A stretch of 64,000 nt of DNA, taken from the NCBI GenBank assembly GCA_963807775.1, contig CAWECY010000010.1:434001-498000 (forward strand). Reading direction: 5' to 3'. This document shows positions 33,952 to 43,171 of this stretch, piece by piece. The position numbers and the translations under genes were made by a program. The DNA comes from Bog-473 sp963807775 (GTDB lineage Bacteria > Actinomycetota > Acidimicrobiia > Acidimicrobiales > RAAP-2). The notes beneath the pieces are model-generated. The model saw nothing but the letters and a program-made list of their open reading frames with translations. It ran no database searches and was not told where the DNA came from. How positions within the stretch are numbered: the first letter of the stretch is position 1; each line of letters opens with the position of its first letter.

Positions 33952-34740
33952 ATGCACACCTACAAGGCTGCGCCTGACGTCGACGTCGTGACGTCGACCA
34001 ACGCCATCACCGGTTTCGGCAACCTCGCCATCAACGCCTTCGTGATCCACGCCGACGAGCCGGTACTCGTCGACACTGGCTCCGTGGTGCAGAGCGACGA
34101 TTTCATGACCGCTTTGCGGACGGTGATCGATCCGACCGACCTCCGCTGGATTTGGTTGACGCACACTGACTTCGACCACATCGGCTCGCTCCATCGACTG
34201 CTCGACGAGAACGAGCGGCTGCGGGTCATCACCAGCTTCCTCGGGTTTGGGATCATGGGCCTGGGCGCTCCCCTGCCCATGGACCGCGTCTACCTGGTCA
34301 ACCCGGGGCAGACGGTCGAGGTGGGCGACCGGACCCTGACCGCGGTCCGGCCTCCGGCGTTCGACAACCCGATCACGACGGGCCTGCGGGACGAGCGGTC
34401 GGGCATCTTCTTCAGCTCGGACTGCTTCGGGGCTCTGCTGGACGAGGTGCCAGAATCCGCCGAGGACCTGTCCGCCGAGGCGTTGCGTCAGGGTCAGGTC
34501 TTCTGGGCCACGGTGGACTCCTCCTGGCTGCACAACGTGGACAGGACGGCCTTCGCCGGTGAGCTGGATCGCATCCGCGCCCTGGAGCCCACGATGGTCC
34601 TGAGCAGCCATCTACCGGCCGCGCAGGGTTCGTCGCTGGGGCGGCTGCTCAGTGCGCTCGGAGAGGTCCCCGACGCCCCAGCGTTCGTCGGACCCGACCA
34701 GGCCGCGCTGGAGCAGATGCTCTCAGGAGTGGTCGGTTAA
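33952..34740 (+). CDS. Metallo-beta-lactamase-fold hydrolase
   Basis: 262 aa. The metal motif is LTHTDFDHIGS (H71-x-D73-x-D75-H76); the usual second His of HxHxDH is an Asp, as in some flavodiiron-like and oxygen-binding MBL proteins. SSDCFGALL and VLSSHLPAAQG provide the later Asp and His. Starts ATG 33952 after GAGGAG, 38 bases from the SRPBCC gene. A di-iron oxidoreductase-type centre is possible; hydrolysis of a thioester or lactone is another option. Likely co-regulated with the SRPBCC protein. Confidence 0.82.
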   Translation: MHTYKAAPDVDVVTSTNAITGFGNLAINAFVIHADEPVLVDTGSVVQSDDFMTALRTVIDPTDLRWIWLTHTDFDHIGSLHRLLDENERLRVITSFLGFGIMGLGAPLPMDRVYLVNPGQTVEVGDRTLTAVRPPAFDNPITTGLRDERSGIFFSSDCFGALLDEVPESAEDLSAEALRQGQVFWATVDSSWLHNVDRTAFAGELDRIRALEPTMVLSSHLPAAQGSSLGRLLSALGEVPDAPAFVGPDQAALEQMLSGVVG

Positions 34741-34776
34741 CGGGGCCAACGTGGCATTGGCTCGTGGCTACGGCGA

Positions 34777-36531
34777 TCACCCCATGCCGACGATCGATGC
34801 GACGAGCACCAGGCCTCCCATCGAGCCGTTGAACCCGGCGTCGCCGTAGTTGAAGATGCCGCCGTCGGAGGCCACCAACCAGTAGCCGCCGCCATCCGGC
34901 GTGGCCGCCATGCCGACGATCGGCGCGTCGAGCGGCTGGCCGCCGCGTGACCCCAAGAACCCGGCGTCGCCGTAGTTGAAGACGCCGCCGTCAGAAGCCA
35001 CCAACCAGTAGCCGCCGTCCGGATTGGCCGCCATGCCGACGATCGGCGCGTCGAGCGGCTGGCCGCCGCGTGAGCCCAAGAACCGGGCGTCGCCGTAGCT
35101 GAAGATGCCGCCGTCAGAAGCCACCAGCCAGTAGCCGCCGCCGTCTGGAGTGGCCGCCATGCCGACGATCGGCTGGTTGAGGTGCATGGACCCTGCCGAC
35201 CCGTAGAACCCGGCATCGCCGTAGTTGAAGATGCCGCCGTCGGAGGCCACCAACCAGTAGCCGCCGCCGTCTGGAGTGGCCGCCATGCCGACAATGGGCG
35301 CGTTGAGGTGCATGCTGCCCGTCGAGCCGTGGAAGGTCGCATCGCCGAAGCTGAAGATGCCGCCGTCTGAGGCCACCTCCCAGTACCCCTGGCCGTCCGG
35401 GGTGTCAGCCAGGCCCACAACGGGGGCGTTCAGGTGCTGGCCACCCATGGAGCCGAGGAACGGCTGGCAGAAGGAGAACACGCCACCGTCCCCGGCCACC
35501 ATCCGGTATCCCGGACCCGTGCCGCAGTTGACGGCGACGCCGAGCTGCCGGGCCTGGCCCGAGTTGGGGTCGATCATCAGCCCCGACTCGTCGACGGCCT
35601 CGAACGCGCTAGCTGGCACCGTCTTGAGCTCGTCGACGAGGGAGATCGGCCAGTTGTCGTCAGCGGTGCCTCCGAAGTACCAGTTGGAACCGTTGTCGGC
35701 CAGGATCAGTCCGTACTGCTGCATCGCGCGCAGGATCACCTGGGCCTGAGGCGAGTAGCCCGAGATGTTGAAGTCGGCCTTGAGCCGGAACCGGGCCCCC
35801 ATCGGGGGGAGGTTCGGGTTGGACGCCGTCCCGGCCTCGTGACGGGCCGGCCATATGTACGACGTGTCCGTCGCCTCGGCCGTCATCCGGATGGCGTGCG
35901 TGATGACACCCGACTGCACTTCGTCGTAGCGCACCAGCCCGGGCAGGATCGGGAGGCCGGCGGCGTCGGCCGATGTCCAGCCGGCCGGGCGCAAGGCGTT
36001 CGAGTTCAGGTCCCAGATCGCGCCGGAGCCGGCGGTCGAACCTGATGCGCTGTACTGCGCGTCATAGAGCTCGTAGAGGGTGCACGTGGCCGGGTTGACC
36101 ATGATGGCGTGGCGGTCGCCCGTTGATTGCGGACCGCCCTCAATGGGCGTGCTCGCATCGAACGGGTAGGGCCCGGGGTCGCTCTGGTCGGCGTACTGGA
36201 ACGTGATGGGGACTTCCGGCTGTGACGGCGACACGACCGTGTACGGAATGCCGTAGGGAATGGAAGGATCGGCCGAAGGTCCGAAGTCGGGGTGGAGGTT
36301 CGTGGTGTCGGCATCCATGCTGGCCAGCCAGGCCGCGCTGTCCGGATTCACCGGCAAATCGGCTATCGGTGTGTTCCAGACGTTGTCCGCCGGGAACATC
36401 TGGCAGTTGGGCGCGCCGGGCAGCGGCGTGCCGGCGGACGCCGTTGTCGGCGCCATGCCTACGGTCAGGCCGAGCCACATCACTCCGGCGGCCACGAAGG
36501 CGACCGGTCCAGCGGTCTTGCGTCGTCGCAC
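34777..36531 (-). CDS. Secreted protein with C-terminal 42-residue repeats
   Basis: 584 aa from GTG 36531. Signal peptide in residues 1-33 (VAFVAAGVMWLGLTVGMAPT then ASAG). Residues 35-330 form an unknown domain with NVWNTPIADLPVNPDSAAW, GPQSTGDRHAIMVNPATCTL, ILADNGSNWYFGGTADDNW. From about 345 come six copies of a unit like DGGIFSYGDARFLGS-x9-APIVGMAATPDGGGYWLVAS; the last is cut short. These repeats probably build a beta-propeller-like fold. Repeat proteins of this type are common in Acidimicrobiia. Role at the cell surface unknown. Confidence 0.75.
   Translation of the reverse strand: MRRRKTAGPVAFVAAGVMWLGLTVGMAPTTASAGTPLPGAPNCQMFPADNVWNTPIADLPVNPDSAAWLASMDADTTNLHPDFGPSADPSIPYGIPYTVVSPSQPEVPITFQYADQSDPGPYPFDASTPIEGGPQSTGDRHAIMVNPATCTLYELYDAQYSASGSTAGSGAIWDLNSNALRPAGWTSADAAGLPILPGLVRYDEVQSGVITHAIRMTAEATDTSYIWPARHEAGTASNPNLPPMGARFRLKADFNISGYSPQAQVILRAMQQYGLILADNGSNWYFGGTADDNWPISLVDELKTVPASAFEAVDESGLMIDPNSGQARQLGVAVNCGTGPGYRMVAGDGGVFSFCQPFLGSMGGQHLNAPVVGLADTPDGQGYWEVASDGGIFSFGDATFHGSTGSMHLNAPIVGMAATPDGGGYWLVASDGGIFNYGDAGFYGSAGSMHLNQPIVGMAATPDGGGYWLVASDGGIFSYGDARFLGSRGGQPLDAPIVGMAANPDGGYWLVASDGGVFNYGDAGFLGSRGGQPLDAPIVGMAATPDGGGYWLVASDGGIFNYGDAGFNGSMGGLVLVASIVGMG
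34790..35500 (-). repeat. Tandem ~126-bp coding repeats
   Basis: Units of about 126 bp (42 codons; one copy 41 codons) encode the propeller-like repeats. The copies are close at DNA level: the stretch beginning near 34848, 34973, 35093, 35221 and 35347 shows the same order GTAGTTGAAGATGCCGCCGT with few changes. Recent duplication or gene conversion within the gene is likely. Confidence 0.8.
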
Positions 36532-36611
36532 GAACGCCCCCTCTGGGAACGACCGTAGCCGCCCCGCCGCGCCCCGCGACCAGCCAGCCCGTCCTCCGTT
36601 GCTCGAACGGC

Positions 36612-37109
36612 CTAGGTCAGCCCGAGCAGCCCGCCGGTCAGGATGGCGAGCGCAGACAGCCAGTTGCCGAAGAAGAAGCCGATCCCGGTGTAGGCGAGCA
36701 GAATGCCGGTGTAGCTCGGGTGGCGGAGCCAACGGTACGGCCCGGTGTCGATGATGGTTTGGTCCCCGCTCGTCTGCACGGTGAACGTGAAATAGGTGCC
36801 GAGCGTGCGGAAGCACCAGATGCGCAGCCCCGCGCCACACCACACGAACACCAGGCCCAACCACGCCGCCGGTGCCTCCGGCTCGATCCGCGCCGCCGGC
36901 ACGGCGCGGGCCAGCAGCAAGCCCACCAAGATGCCACCCCCGACCCCAGCGCGAACGACGAACTGGCTGCCCCCGTCCGAGCGGGTCGCGCCGGGTCGGC
37001 GGTGCAGTGCCTGGCGAAGTTCGAGTACGACCCAGGGAACGACAGTCACGATGAGCACGACGACGTACACGCCGTGCACGGGCTGGCACGCGGTGCCCGC
37101 CACTCTCAC
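36612..37109 (-). CDS. Isoprenylcysteine carboxyl methyltransferase-like membrane protein
   Basis: 165 aa with four or five hydrophobic segments. The C-terminal FRTLGTYFTFTVQTSGDQTI, IDTGPYRWLRHPSYTGILLA and GIGFFFGNWLS match the ICMT/PEMT-like methyltransferase motif (GPYRxxRHPxY). The bacterial enzymes of this family methylate varied small molecules or lipids; the substrate is unknown. GTG 37109 is the likely start. It is divergent from the MFS gene at 37202. Confidence 0.82.
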   Translation of the reverse strand: MRVAGTACQPVHGVYVVVLIVTVVPWVVLELRQALHRRPGATRSDGGSQFVVRAGVGGGILVGLLLARAVPAARIEPEAPAAWLGLVFVWCGAGLRIWCFRTLGTYFTFTVQTSGDQTIIDTGPYRWLRHPSYTGILLAYTGIGFFFGNWLSALAILTGGLLGLT

Positions 37110-37201
37110 GCAACGAGTCCACGAACTGGCATGCCACGACCCCTCGGAGGACAGGGTCTGTTCGATAGGGTCTTTGCGAAGACGAGAAAGGGGAGAGGGG
37201 A

Positions 37202-38741
37202 ATGAGCAGGACGGGTCTGCAGGGTCGCAACTGGGTGCTTGCCGCCATGATCTTCGCCGTCTCCATGACGTTCATCGACCAGACGATCGTCTCCATCGCC
37301 GTCCCCAACATCCAGCGCGAGCTCGACCTGTCGTCGACGGGTGTCCAGTGGGTGGTCAACGGCTACCTGATCGCACTGGCCGCTCTCTTCGCGCTCGGCG
37401 GACGGTTGGGGGACATCTTCGGTCACACCAAGTGTTGCGTGATCGGGGTCATCATCTTCGTCACCGCGTCGACCATGTGCGGTCTCACGCCGAGAGGGTC
37501 GGCGGCGGAGGCCTGGATCGTCGGGTTCCGGGTGCTCCAGGGGGCCGGCGGCGCGCTCGATGTTCCCGGCCGCCCTCGCCATCGTGGTGAACACCTTCCC
37601 GCTGCGCGAGCGGGGCAAGGCCCTCGCACTGTTCTTCGGCATCGCCGGGGGGCTGACGGCCGTTGGACCGATCCTGGGCGGCTACCTCACCCAGTGGACG
37701 TGGCGGGCCATCTTCTGGGTGAACATCCCCGTCGCCCTGATCGCGCTCGTCCTGATCGCCGTGTCGAAGCCCAAGACCGAGTACCGCCGGGCCCCGATCG
37801 ACTACCGGGGCGCCGTGCTCATCGCGGCGGGCATCGGCCTGAGCATCTTCGGCCTCCAGCAGTCGGCGCTGTGGGGCTGGAGCAATCCGGCCACCTGGGC
37901 CTGCATCGTCGTCGGGCTGCTCATCATCGTCCTCTTCGTGCTGGTCGAGCTGCGGACGGAGTCGCCGCTCATTCAGGTTGCCATCTTCCGCATCCGGCCC
38001 TTCGCCGTCGAGAACCTCGTGCTGCTGATCGCCATGATGGCCTTCATCCCGATCTTCTTCTTTGCCAGCGAGTACGCCCAGATCGCGCTGCACAAGACCG
38101 CTTCTCAGGCCGGGCTGTTCCTGCTCTTTTTCTTCCTCGGCTTCGTCATCGCCGCCCAGGTGGGTGGTCGCATGCTCGACCGGGAGGGGGCGAAGCGGGC
38201 GGTGGTGCTCGGCTGTGCCATCGCGGCGGTCGGCTTCGGTCTGTGGGCGTCCAAAGCGACGACCCTGAGCTTCAGCAAGCAGCAGCTGTGGGTCATCGTC
38301 TCCGGCGCCGGCATGGGGCTCATGCTCGGGCCGGCCAACACCGACGCCGTCAACCGGGCCGGCAGCCTTTCCTACGGCGAGGCGACCGGCATCACCCAGA
38401 CGATTCGGAACTACGGGGCCAGCCTGGGCCTGGCCGCCTTGGGCACCATCCTCCTGTTCAACTTCCGCTCCCACCTGACTTCGTCGCTGAAGGCGATGGG
38501 TGACCCGCACGCCGCGGCCGACGCCGCCGCGGCCACGCAGTCACACGGTGGTGGGTCGGTAGCCTCCATCCCGCACTACGTGTCCTTGGATTTCGCCCAC
38601 GCCACTCAGACCGTGCTCTATGTGATCTGCGGGATCATGGCCGCGGCGGGTGCCGTGGCTCTGTTCGGCCTCCGGCGTGGCCGCCAGGAACTCCCCTCCG
38701 ACGCCGAGACCGTTACCGCCGGCGCCACCGGCACCGCCTGA
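37202..38741 (+). CDS. MFS drug/proton antiporter, DHA2 (14-TMS) family (one frame break)
   Basis: Corrected length 512 aa. N-terminal VLAAMIFAVSMTFIDQTIVS, IAVPNIQRELDLSSTGVQWVV and the motif A GGRLGDIFGHTKC identify DHA2. One extra base near 37557 breaks the frame between GFRVLQGAGGAL and MFPAALAIVVNTFP; the rest (ERGKALALFFGIAGGLTAVG, GPILGGYLTQWTWRAIFWVN) is motif C and normal. A loop of about 60 residues precedes the last helix (SLKAMGDPHAAADAAAATQS). Substrate unknown; multidrug efflux is typical. Confidence 0.85.
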
Positions 38742-38761
38742 CCTACCGCGGCCGCGCCCTG

Positions 38762-39082
38762 TCACGTGATCTGGAAAGGCTGGTGCGGGTTCTTTCCCGA
38801 GGGTTGAGACGACGAGCCGCTTCTCGGGGAGGTCGAGCCGAAGCTGAAGCTCTCGATGTTGATCTGTGCCTGGTTCCCGATGAAGGACTTGGTCAGGCTC
38901 AGCCCACTGAGTCCGAGGAGATCGTTCGTGAACCCGCTGACCTCGGCTTCCTCCATAACGGCCTCGCCGGCCCAGGCGAAGATGGCGTGCAGCAGGGAAC
39001 GGTCCCGTTGTTCGAGCTCTGCGCAGACCGGCTCGAGCCTGGCGGCCAAATGCTCGACGACGCTCAGTTCGAAGGTCGTCAT
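38762..39082 (-). CDS. Hypothetical protein, 106 aa
   Basis: MTTFELSVVEHLAARLEPVC begins at ATG 39082 with AGGAG at the expected distance. The middle has NDLLGLSGLSLTKSFIGNQAQ, then a Ser-rich tail (GSTSPRSGSSSQPSGKNP). No transmembrane helix, no known domain recognised. It converges on the MFS gene and diverges from the lipoprotein gene. Probably real by its start context, function unknown. Confidence 0.5.
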   Translation of the reverse strand: MTTFELSVVEHLAARLEPVCAELEQRDRSLLHAIFAWAGEAVMEEAEVSGFTNDLLGLSGLSLTKSFIGNQAQINIESFSFGSTSPRSGSSSQPSGKNPHQPFQIT

Positions 39083-39256
39083 ATTCGGCTCCTGTGGTCG
39101 ATTCCGGCGCTCGTCCCGGTGACGGCACCGGACGCCGGTGGTTGTAGCGATGGTACGACCGTCCCTGGCCGAAGACACCGCCTGCCGGGCTCCCTGCCGT
39201 AACCTCGCGGGCGGCCGTCCGTCCCTATTCCGACAGTCGACACACAGGAGGCAGGA

Positions 39257-39991
39257 ATGTCCCACCAGAGCCGTCGGATCGGGATGCTCATGGCCGCGCT
39301 GGCGGCACTGGTCATCCTTGGCACGGGATGCAGCGTGATCAACAAGGTCAAGCAGACCGTCCATAACGTCGAAGGCAACAGGGCCACCATCGACTCGTTC
39401 ACCCAAAAGATCAACGCGGGCCAGAACGTGCCGTTCCAGGCCACTTACACGACGACTGGCAGCTCACCCGCCACGATCGTCTACGCCACCAACCCGTCGA
39501 CCAACGAGCTGGCGTTCCACCTCACCCAGACGGGTGCGAGCGCGTCGAGCACCCAGTTCATCGTGAACTCGTCGGGCAACTACCTGTGCAACCAGAGCGG
39601 TTCATCGTGGTCGTGCGACAAGCTCGACAAGGCCAGCGCGGCCGACGAGCAGAACATCGTCGACTTCTACACGCCCTCGCACTGGGTGAACTTCCTCAAG
39701 GGCGTCTCGTTGGTAGCCGGCCTGGCCGGCGACAAGGTGAGCTCGTCCACCATGTCGATCAGCGGCTTCAGCGGCATGAGCTGCGTGGACCTGGTGGCCA
39801 AGGGGGTGGCAGGCACCAGCACCATCTGCACCACCCAGCAGAACATCCTGGGCTACGTCAAGGTGGCACAGGACTCGACCAGCTTCCAGATCACCAACTA
39901 CTCGGGTTCGCCGTCCGCGTCCCTCTTCCAGCTACCACCCGGGGCCACGGTCACGACGGTCACGCTGCCCACGACGACGACCACGACTTGA
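39257..39991 (+). CDS. Putative lipoprotein
   Basis: 244 aa. Signal sequence with LMAALAALVILGTGCS and a candidate lipid-modified C25. The mature part has repeated Ser/Thr stretches and two cysteine pairs (YLCNQSGSSWSCDK; SCVDLVAKGVAGTSTICTT), and resembles outer-surface binding proteins of the LppX/LprG kind only loosely. ATG 39257 has GGAGG upstream. The Thr-rich end (TLPTTTTTT) runs into the start of the amidase, four bases apart. Confidence 0.65.
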   Translation: MSHQSRRIGMLMAALAALVILGTGCSVINKVKQTVHNVEGNRATIDSFTQKINAGQNVPFQATYTTTGSSPATIVYATNPSTNELAFHLTQTGASASSTQFIVNSSGNYLCNQSGSSWSCDKLDKASAADEQNIVDFYTPSHWVNFLKGVSLVAGLAGDKVSSSTMSISGFSGMSCVDLVAKGVAGTSTICTTQQNILGYVKVAQDSTSFQITNYSGSPSASLFQLPPGATVTTVTLPTTTTTT

Positions 39992-41104
39992 GCACATTCA
40001 TCACCCGCTACGACACTTCGGGTCCCGGGGTGCGCCTGGCCGTCAAGGACCTGATCGACATGGAAGGGGAGCCGACGACCGCCGGCTGTCGCGCCGTGGC
40101 CCAGCGGGCCCGCCCGGCCGAGCGCGATGCCGCCTGCCTGGCCGGCGCGGGCGGCCGGGGCGCGGATCGTGGGCCGCACCAATCTGCACGAGCTCGCGCT
40201 CGGCGTGACCGGAGTGAACCCCTGGTACGGCACGCCGGTGAACCCACTCGATCCGAGCAGGGCACCCGGGGGCTCGTCCAGTGGTTCGGCCGTAGCCGTG
40301 GCGACCGGTGAGGCCGACGTCGCCTACGGGAGCGACACCGGAGGGTCGATCCGCATCCCAGCGGCTTGTTGCGGTACGGCCGGGTTGAAGACGACCTGGG
40401 GTCGTGTCCCGCTCGACGGTGTGTGGCCGCTGTCCCCCAGCTTCGACACGATCGGTCCCATGGCGCGCGACGTGGCCGGACTGGTCCTCGGGATGGAGCT
40501 GATCGAGCCCGGCTTCACCCTCGTGCCGGCCGGTGACGTGAGGGATCTGCGGGTGGGGGTCCTCACGGTGGACGCCGACCCAGCTATCAGCGCGGCGGTC
40601 GAACGCGCCCTCCGGCTCACCGAATGGGACCTCGTCGAGCTGTCGCTGGCGGGATGGGACGATGCCACCGTCCAGGCCGGGCTGCTGCTCGTGGTCGAGG
40701 CCTGGCACTCCGACGCCTGGCTCGTGGCCGAGGATCCCGAGGGGATTGGCCCCGACGTGATGACCCGGCTGAAGCTGGGCTCGGGGTTCGACGACGCCAC
40801 CGTGCGCGGCGCCTGGCGCGCCCAGCAAGCGTTCCAGGCCGCGCTGCACGGCGCGTTCGACCGCGTCGACGTGATCGCCACCCCGACGCTGACGATCTTC
40901 CCGCCATCGCTCGAGGAGAGTGACGAACTGTTGGTGTCGCGAAACACGCTCCCGGTCAACCTCGCCGGCGTGCCGGCGCTCGCGCTCCCGGTGCCCACAG
41001 GCGGTCCGTTGCCGACCAGCATCCAGCTCATCGGCCCGGCCGGCAGCGAGGAGCGGCTCCTTGCCATCGGCGGCCAGCTCGAACGGTCCGTGCTGGCCGG
41101 CTGA
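39988..41104 (+). CDS. Amidase-signature family protein (one frame break)
   Basis: TTG 39988 overlaps the lipoprotein stop. Catalytic Lys is in VRLAVKDLIDMEG, and the signature continues RTNLHELALGVTGVNPWYGT, DPSRAPGGSSSGSAVAVATG, DVAYGSDTGGSIRIPAACCG: cis-Ser and nucleophile Ser present. An extra base near 40147 shifts the frame before RAAGARIVGRT. Corrected length 371 aa, shorter than typical GatA (about 480). It is probably an amide hydrolase rather than GatA because gatB/gatC are absent. Substrate unknown. Confidence 0.82.
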
Positions 41105-41161
41105 CGCCCGGCGGCGGCTGAGGGCTGGCCCCAACGCGACCGGGTTTCCTGAGGGCGGCCA

Positions 41162-41167
41162 TAGGCT
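41162..41167 (+). promoter_or_regulatory. Putative -10 box of DsbA-like gene
   Basis: TAGGCT stands nine bases before ATG 41177, and no ribosome-binding site is present, as for a leaderless transcript. Confidence 0.4.
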
Positions 41168-41176
41168 GGCCGGTCG

Positions 41177-41818
41177 ATGGAGATCCAGGTCTGGTCCGAC
41201 TTCGCCTGCCCGTGGTGCGCGCTGGGGTTCTACCGTCTCGATGCCGCCCTGACCGAGTTCAAGCACGGCGGCGTCGTCGACGTCGTGCACCGGTCCTTCG
41301 AACTCGACCCGAACGCGCCGCCCCGACGGGAGCTGACCATGGAGCAGGCGGTGGCACGCAAGTACGGCATGGGGGCCGAGCGGGTCAAGGAGGGCCAGGC
41401 CCAGCTCACCGAGCTCGGCCGCGAGGTCGGCATGGTCTTCCGCTTCGACCGGGTGCAGCTGGGCAACACGTTCGACGCGCACCGGTTGGCCCAGGCGGCC
41501 CGGGACCAGGAGTGTGAGGACGCGTTGGTCAAGGGGTTGTTCGCGGCGTACTTCACCGAGGGACGACCGCTCTCCGACCACGCCGTGCTGCGCGAGGTGG
41601 CCGCATCGGTCGGTCTCGATGCGGGCATAACCGACAAGGTGCTCGCCGGCGACCTCTACGCCCGGGAAGTGCGCATGGACGAGTCGGCCGCCTACGAGCT
41701 CGATGTGACCGGCGTGCCCTACTTCCTCATTGACGGCGCCTGGCCCATCCCGGGTGCCCAGGACGTCGAGACGTTGGTGACGGTGCTGAACCGGGCCTGG
41801 GCCCGTTCAGCGCATTGA
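41177..41818 (+). CDS. DsbA-family (FrnE-like) oxidoreductase
   Basis: 213 aa thioredoxin-fold protein: VWSDFACPWCALGFYRLDAA has the CPWC active site (residues 11-14) near the N-terminus without a signal peptide, so it is cytoplasmic, as in the FrnE group. HRSFELDPNAPP, NTFDAHRLAQAARDQ and YELDVTGVPYFLIDG (cis-Pro) are FrnE hallmarks. It probably acts in disulfide chemistry or as a 2-hydroxychromene-2-carboxylate-isomerase-like protein. Its end overlaps the PLP enzyme's end by 12 bases (convergent). Confidence 0.85.
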   Translation: MEIQVWSDFACPWCALGFYRLDAALTEFKHGGVVDVVHRSFELDPNAPPRRELTMEQAVARKYGMGAERVKEGQAQLTELGREVGMVFRFDRVQLGNTFDAHRLAQAARDQECEDALVKGLFAAYFTEGRPLSDHAVLREVAASVGLDAGITDKVLAGDLYAREVRMDESAAYELDVTGVPYFLIDGAWPIPGAQDVETLVTVLNRAWARSAH

Positions 41819-43171
41819 GTCGAGGATCTCGTCCACCATTTGGACCGTCGTGTTCGGATGGAGAAAGCAGAAGCGGGCCACCGTCTCACCTTCCCAGCTG
41901 GTCGGCGTGACGAACCCGACCTGATCCTGCAGGAGGCGGGCCGACCACTCCTCGTACGCGGCCTTGGTCCAGCCCGGGCGGCGGAACAGCACGATGGACA
42001 GCCCCGGCGGGCGGACCAGCTCTACGTGCGCGGCGGCGTCGACGCGTTCGGCCGCTCGTTGCGCCATCGCCAGGCCGGACTCCACCGCGTCGCAGTAGGC
42101 GTCCAAGCCGTTGACCGCCATCGAGAACCACAGCGGTAGACCCCGGCCCCGCCGGGTCAGGTGGAAGGCGTAGTCACTCGGGTTCCACTCCTCGGGATTC
42201 TCGCTGTGCAGCACGTCGAGGTACTGGGCGTCCTGGGTGTGGACCGCCTTGGCCAGGTTGGGCTGGCGGTACACGAGCGCGGCGCAGTCGAAGGGCGCGA
42301 ACAGCCACTTGTGTGGATCGACGATGAAGGAGTCGGCCCGCTCGAAACCGGCGAACTGCGGACGGACGGACGGGGCGAAGAGTGCCGCCGCGCCGCCGTA
42401 GGCGCCGTCGATATGGAACCACAGCGAGTGTTCGGCCGCCACGTCCGCCACGCCATCTAAGTCGTCCACGATGCCGGCGTTCGTCGTGCCCGCCGTGGCC
42501 ACCACTCCGATGACGTCAGCGCGCCGCGGGTCGTCGCGCAACGCGGCCTGCAGCGCAGCCCCGGTCAGCCGGTGACCCTCGACCGGGACGAGGAAGGTGC
42601 CCACGCCCAGGACGTGGAGCGCCTTGCCCACCGACGAGTGGGCATCCCCGCTCAGGGCCACCAGGGGACGTGGCGGCGCCTCGGCCCGGCGCCGGTACGC
42701 CGTCGTGTCGCGGGCCACCATCAGTGCCGAGAGGTTCCCGGCCGAGCCGCCCGCCACGAAGCAACCGCCTGCCTCCTCGGGGAAGCCAGCCTGCGCCGCC
42801 AGCACGCCCAGAGCTTGGTTTTCGGCCACGACGACGCCGGCCGCCTCGAGCCACGACGTGCCGTGTAGCGACGAGCACGAGACGAACATGTCGAAGAGCA
42901 GCGAGGCCTTGGTGGGGGCGGCGGGAATGAACGACAAGAACCGCGGGCTGTCCACCGACACCACCGCCAGGGCGAGCTCGTCCGTCCACACCCCGAGCAC
43001 GTCGGCCGCGTCGTTGCCCTCCGGGCGCATCAATCCTCTCAGTGAGGCACCGAGGGACTCGACGAGCCCACCGAAGTCGAGCGATACCGGGTCCATGGAC
43101 AGGCGCTCCCGGCAGGCGGCCATGATCAGGTCTGTCATGGCCTCGTCGTACTGGAACATGGCGCTCGGCAT
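41807..43171 (-). CDS. PLP-dependent group II decarboxylase
   Basis: 454 aa, aromatic L-amino-acid/glutamate decarboxylase family. FVAGGSAGNLSALMVARDTT, VATAGTTNAGIVDDLDG, WFHIDGAYGG (Asp 255) and SFIVDPHKWLFAPFDCAALV (PLP Lys 288) are diagnostic. The substrate could be tryptophan, tyrosine, aspartate or similar. ATG 43171 overlaps the larC stop by one base (ATGA), so it belongs to the larB-larC transcript. No enzyme using its amine product is obvious nearby. Confidence 0.87.
   Translation of the reverse strand: MPSAMFQYDEAMTDLIMAACRERLSMDPVSLDFGGLVESLGASLRGLMRPEGNDAADVLGVWTDELALAVVSVDSPRFLSFIPAAPTKASLLFDMFVSCSSLHGTSWLEAAGVVVAENQALGVLAAQAGFPEEAGGCFVAGGSAGNLSALMVARDTTAYRRRAEAPPRPLVALSGDAHSSVGKALHVLGVGTFLVPVEGHRLTGAALQAALRDDPRRADVIGVVATAGTTNAGIVDDLDGVADVAAEHSLWFHIDGAYGGAAALFAPSVRPQFAGFERADSFIVDPHKWLFAPFDCAALVYRQPNLAKAVHTQDAQYLDVLHSENPEEWNPSDYAFHLTRRGRGLPLWFSMAVNGLDAYCDAVESGLAMAQRAAERVDAAAHVELVRPPGLSIVLFRRPGWTKAAYEEWSARLLQDQVGFVTPTSWEGETVARFCFLHPNTTVQMVDEILDSMR

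Noticed and set aside
34790..35500. CRISPR array
   Set aside because: Repeat units are about 126 bp, in frame, and encode a protein repeat; no short palindromic repeats or spacers and no cas genes.
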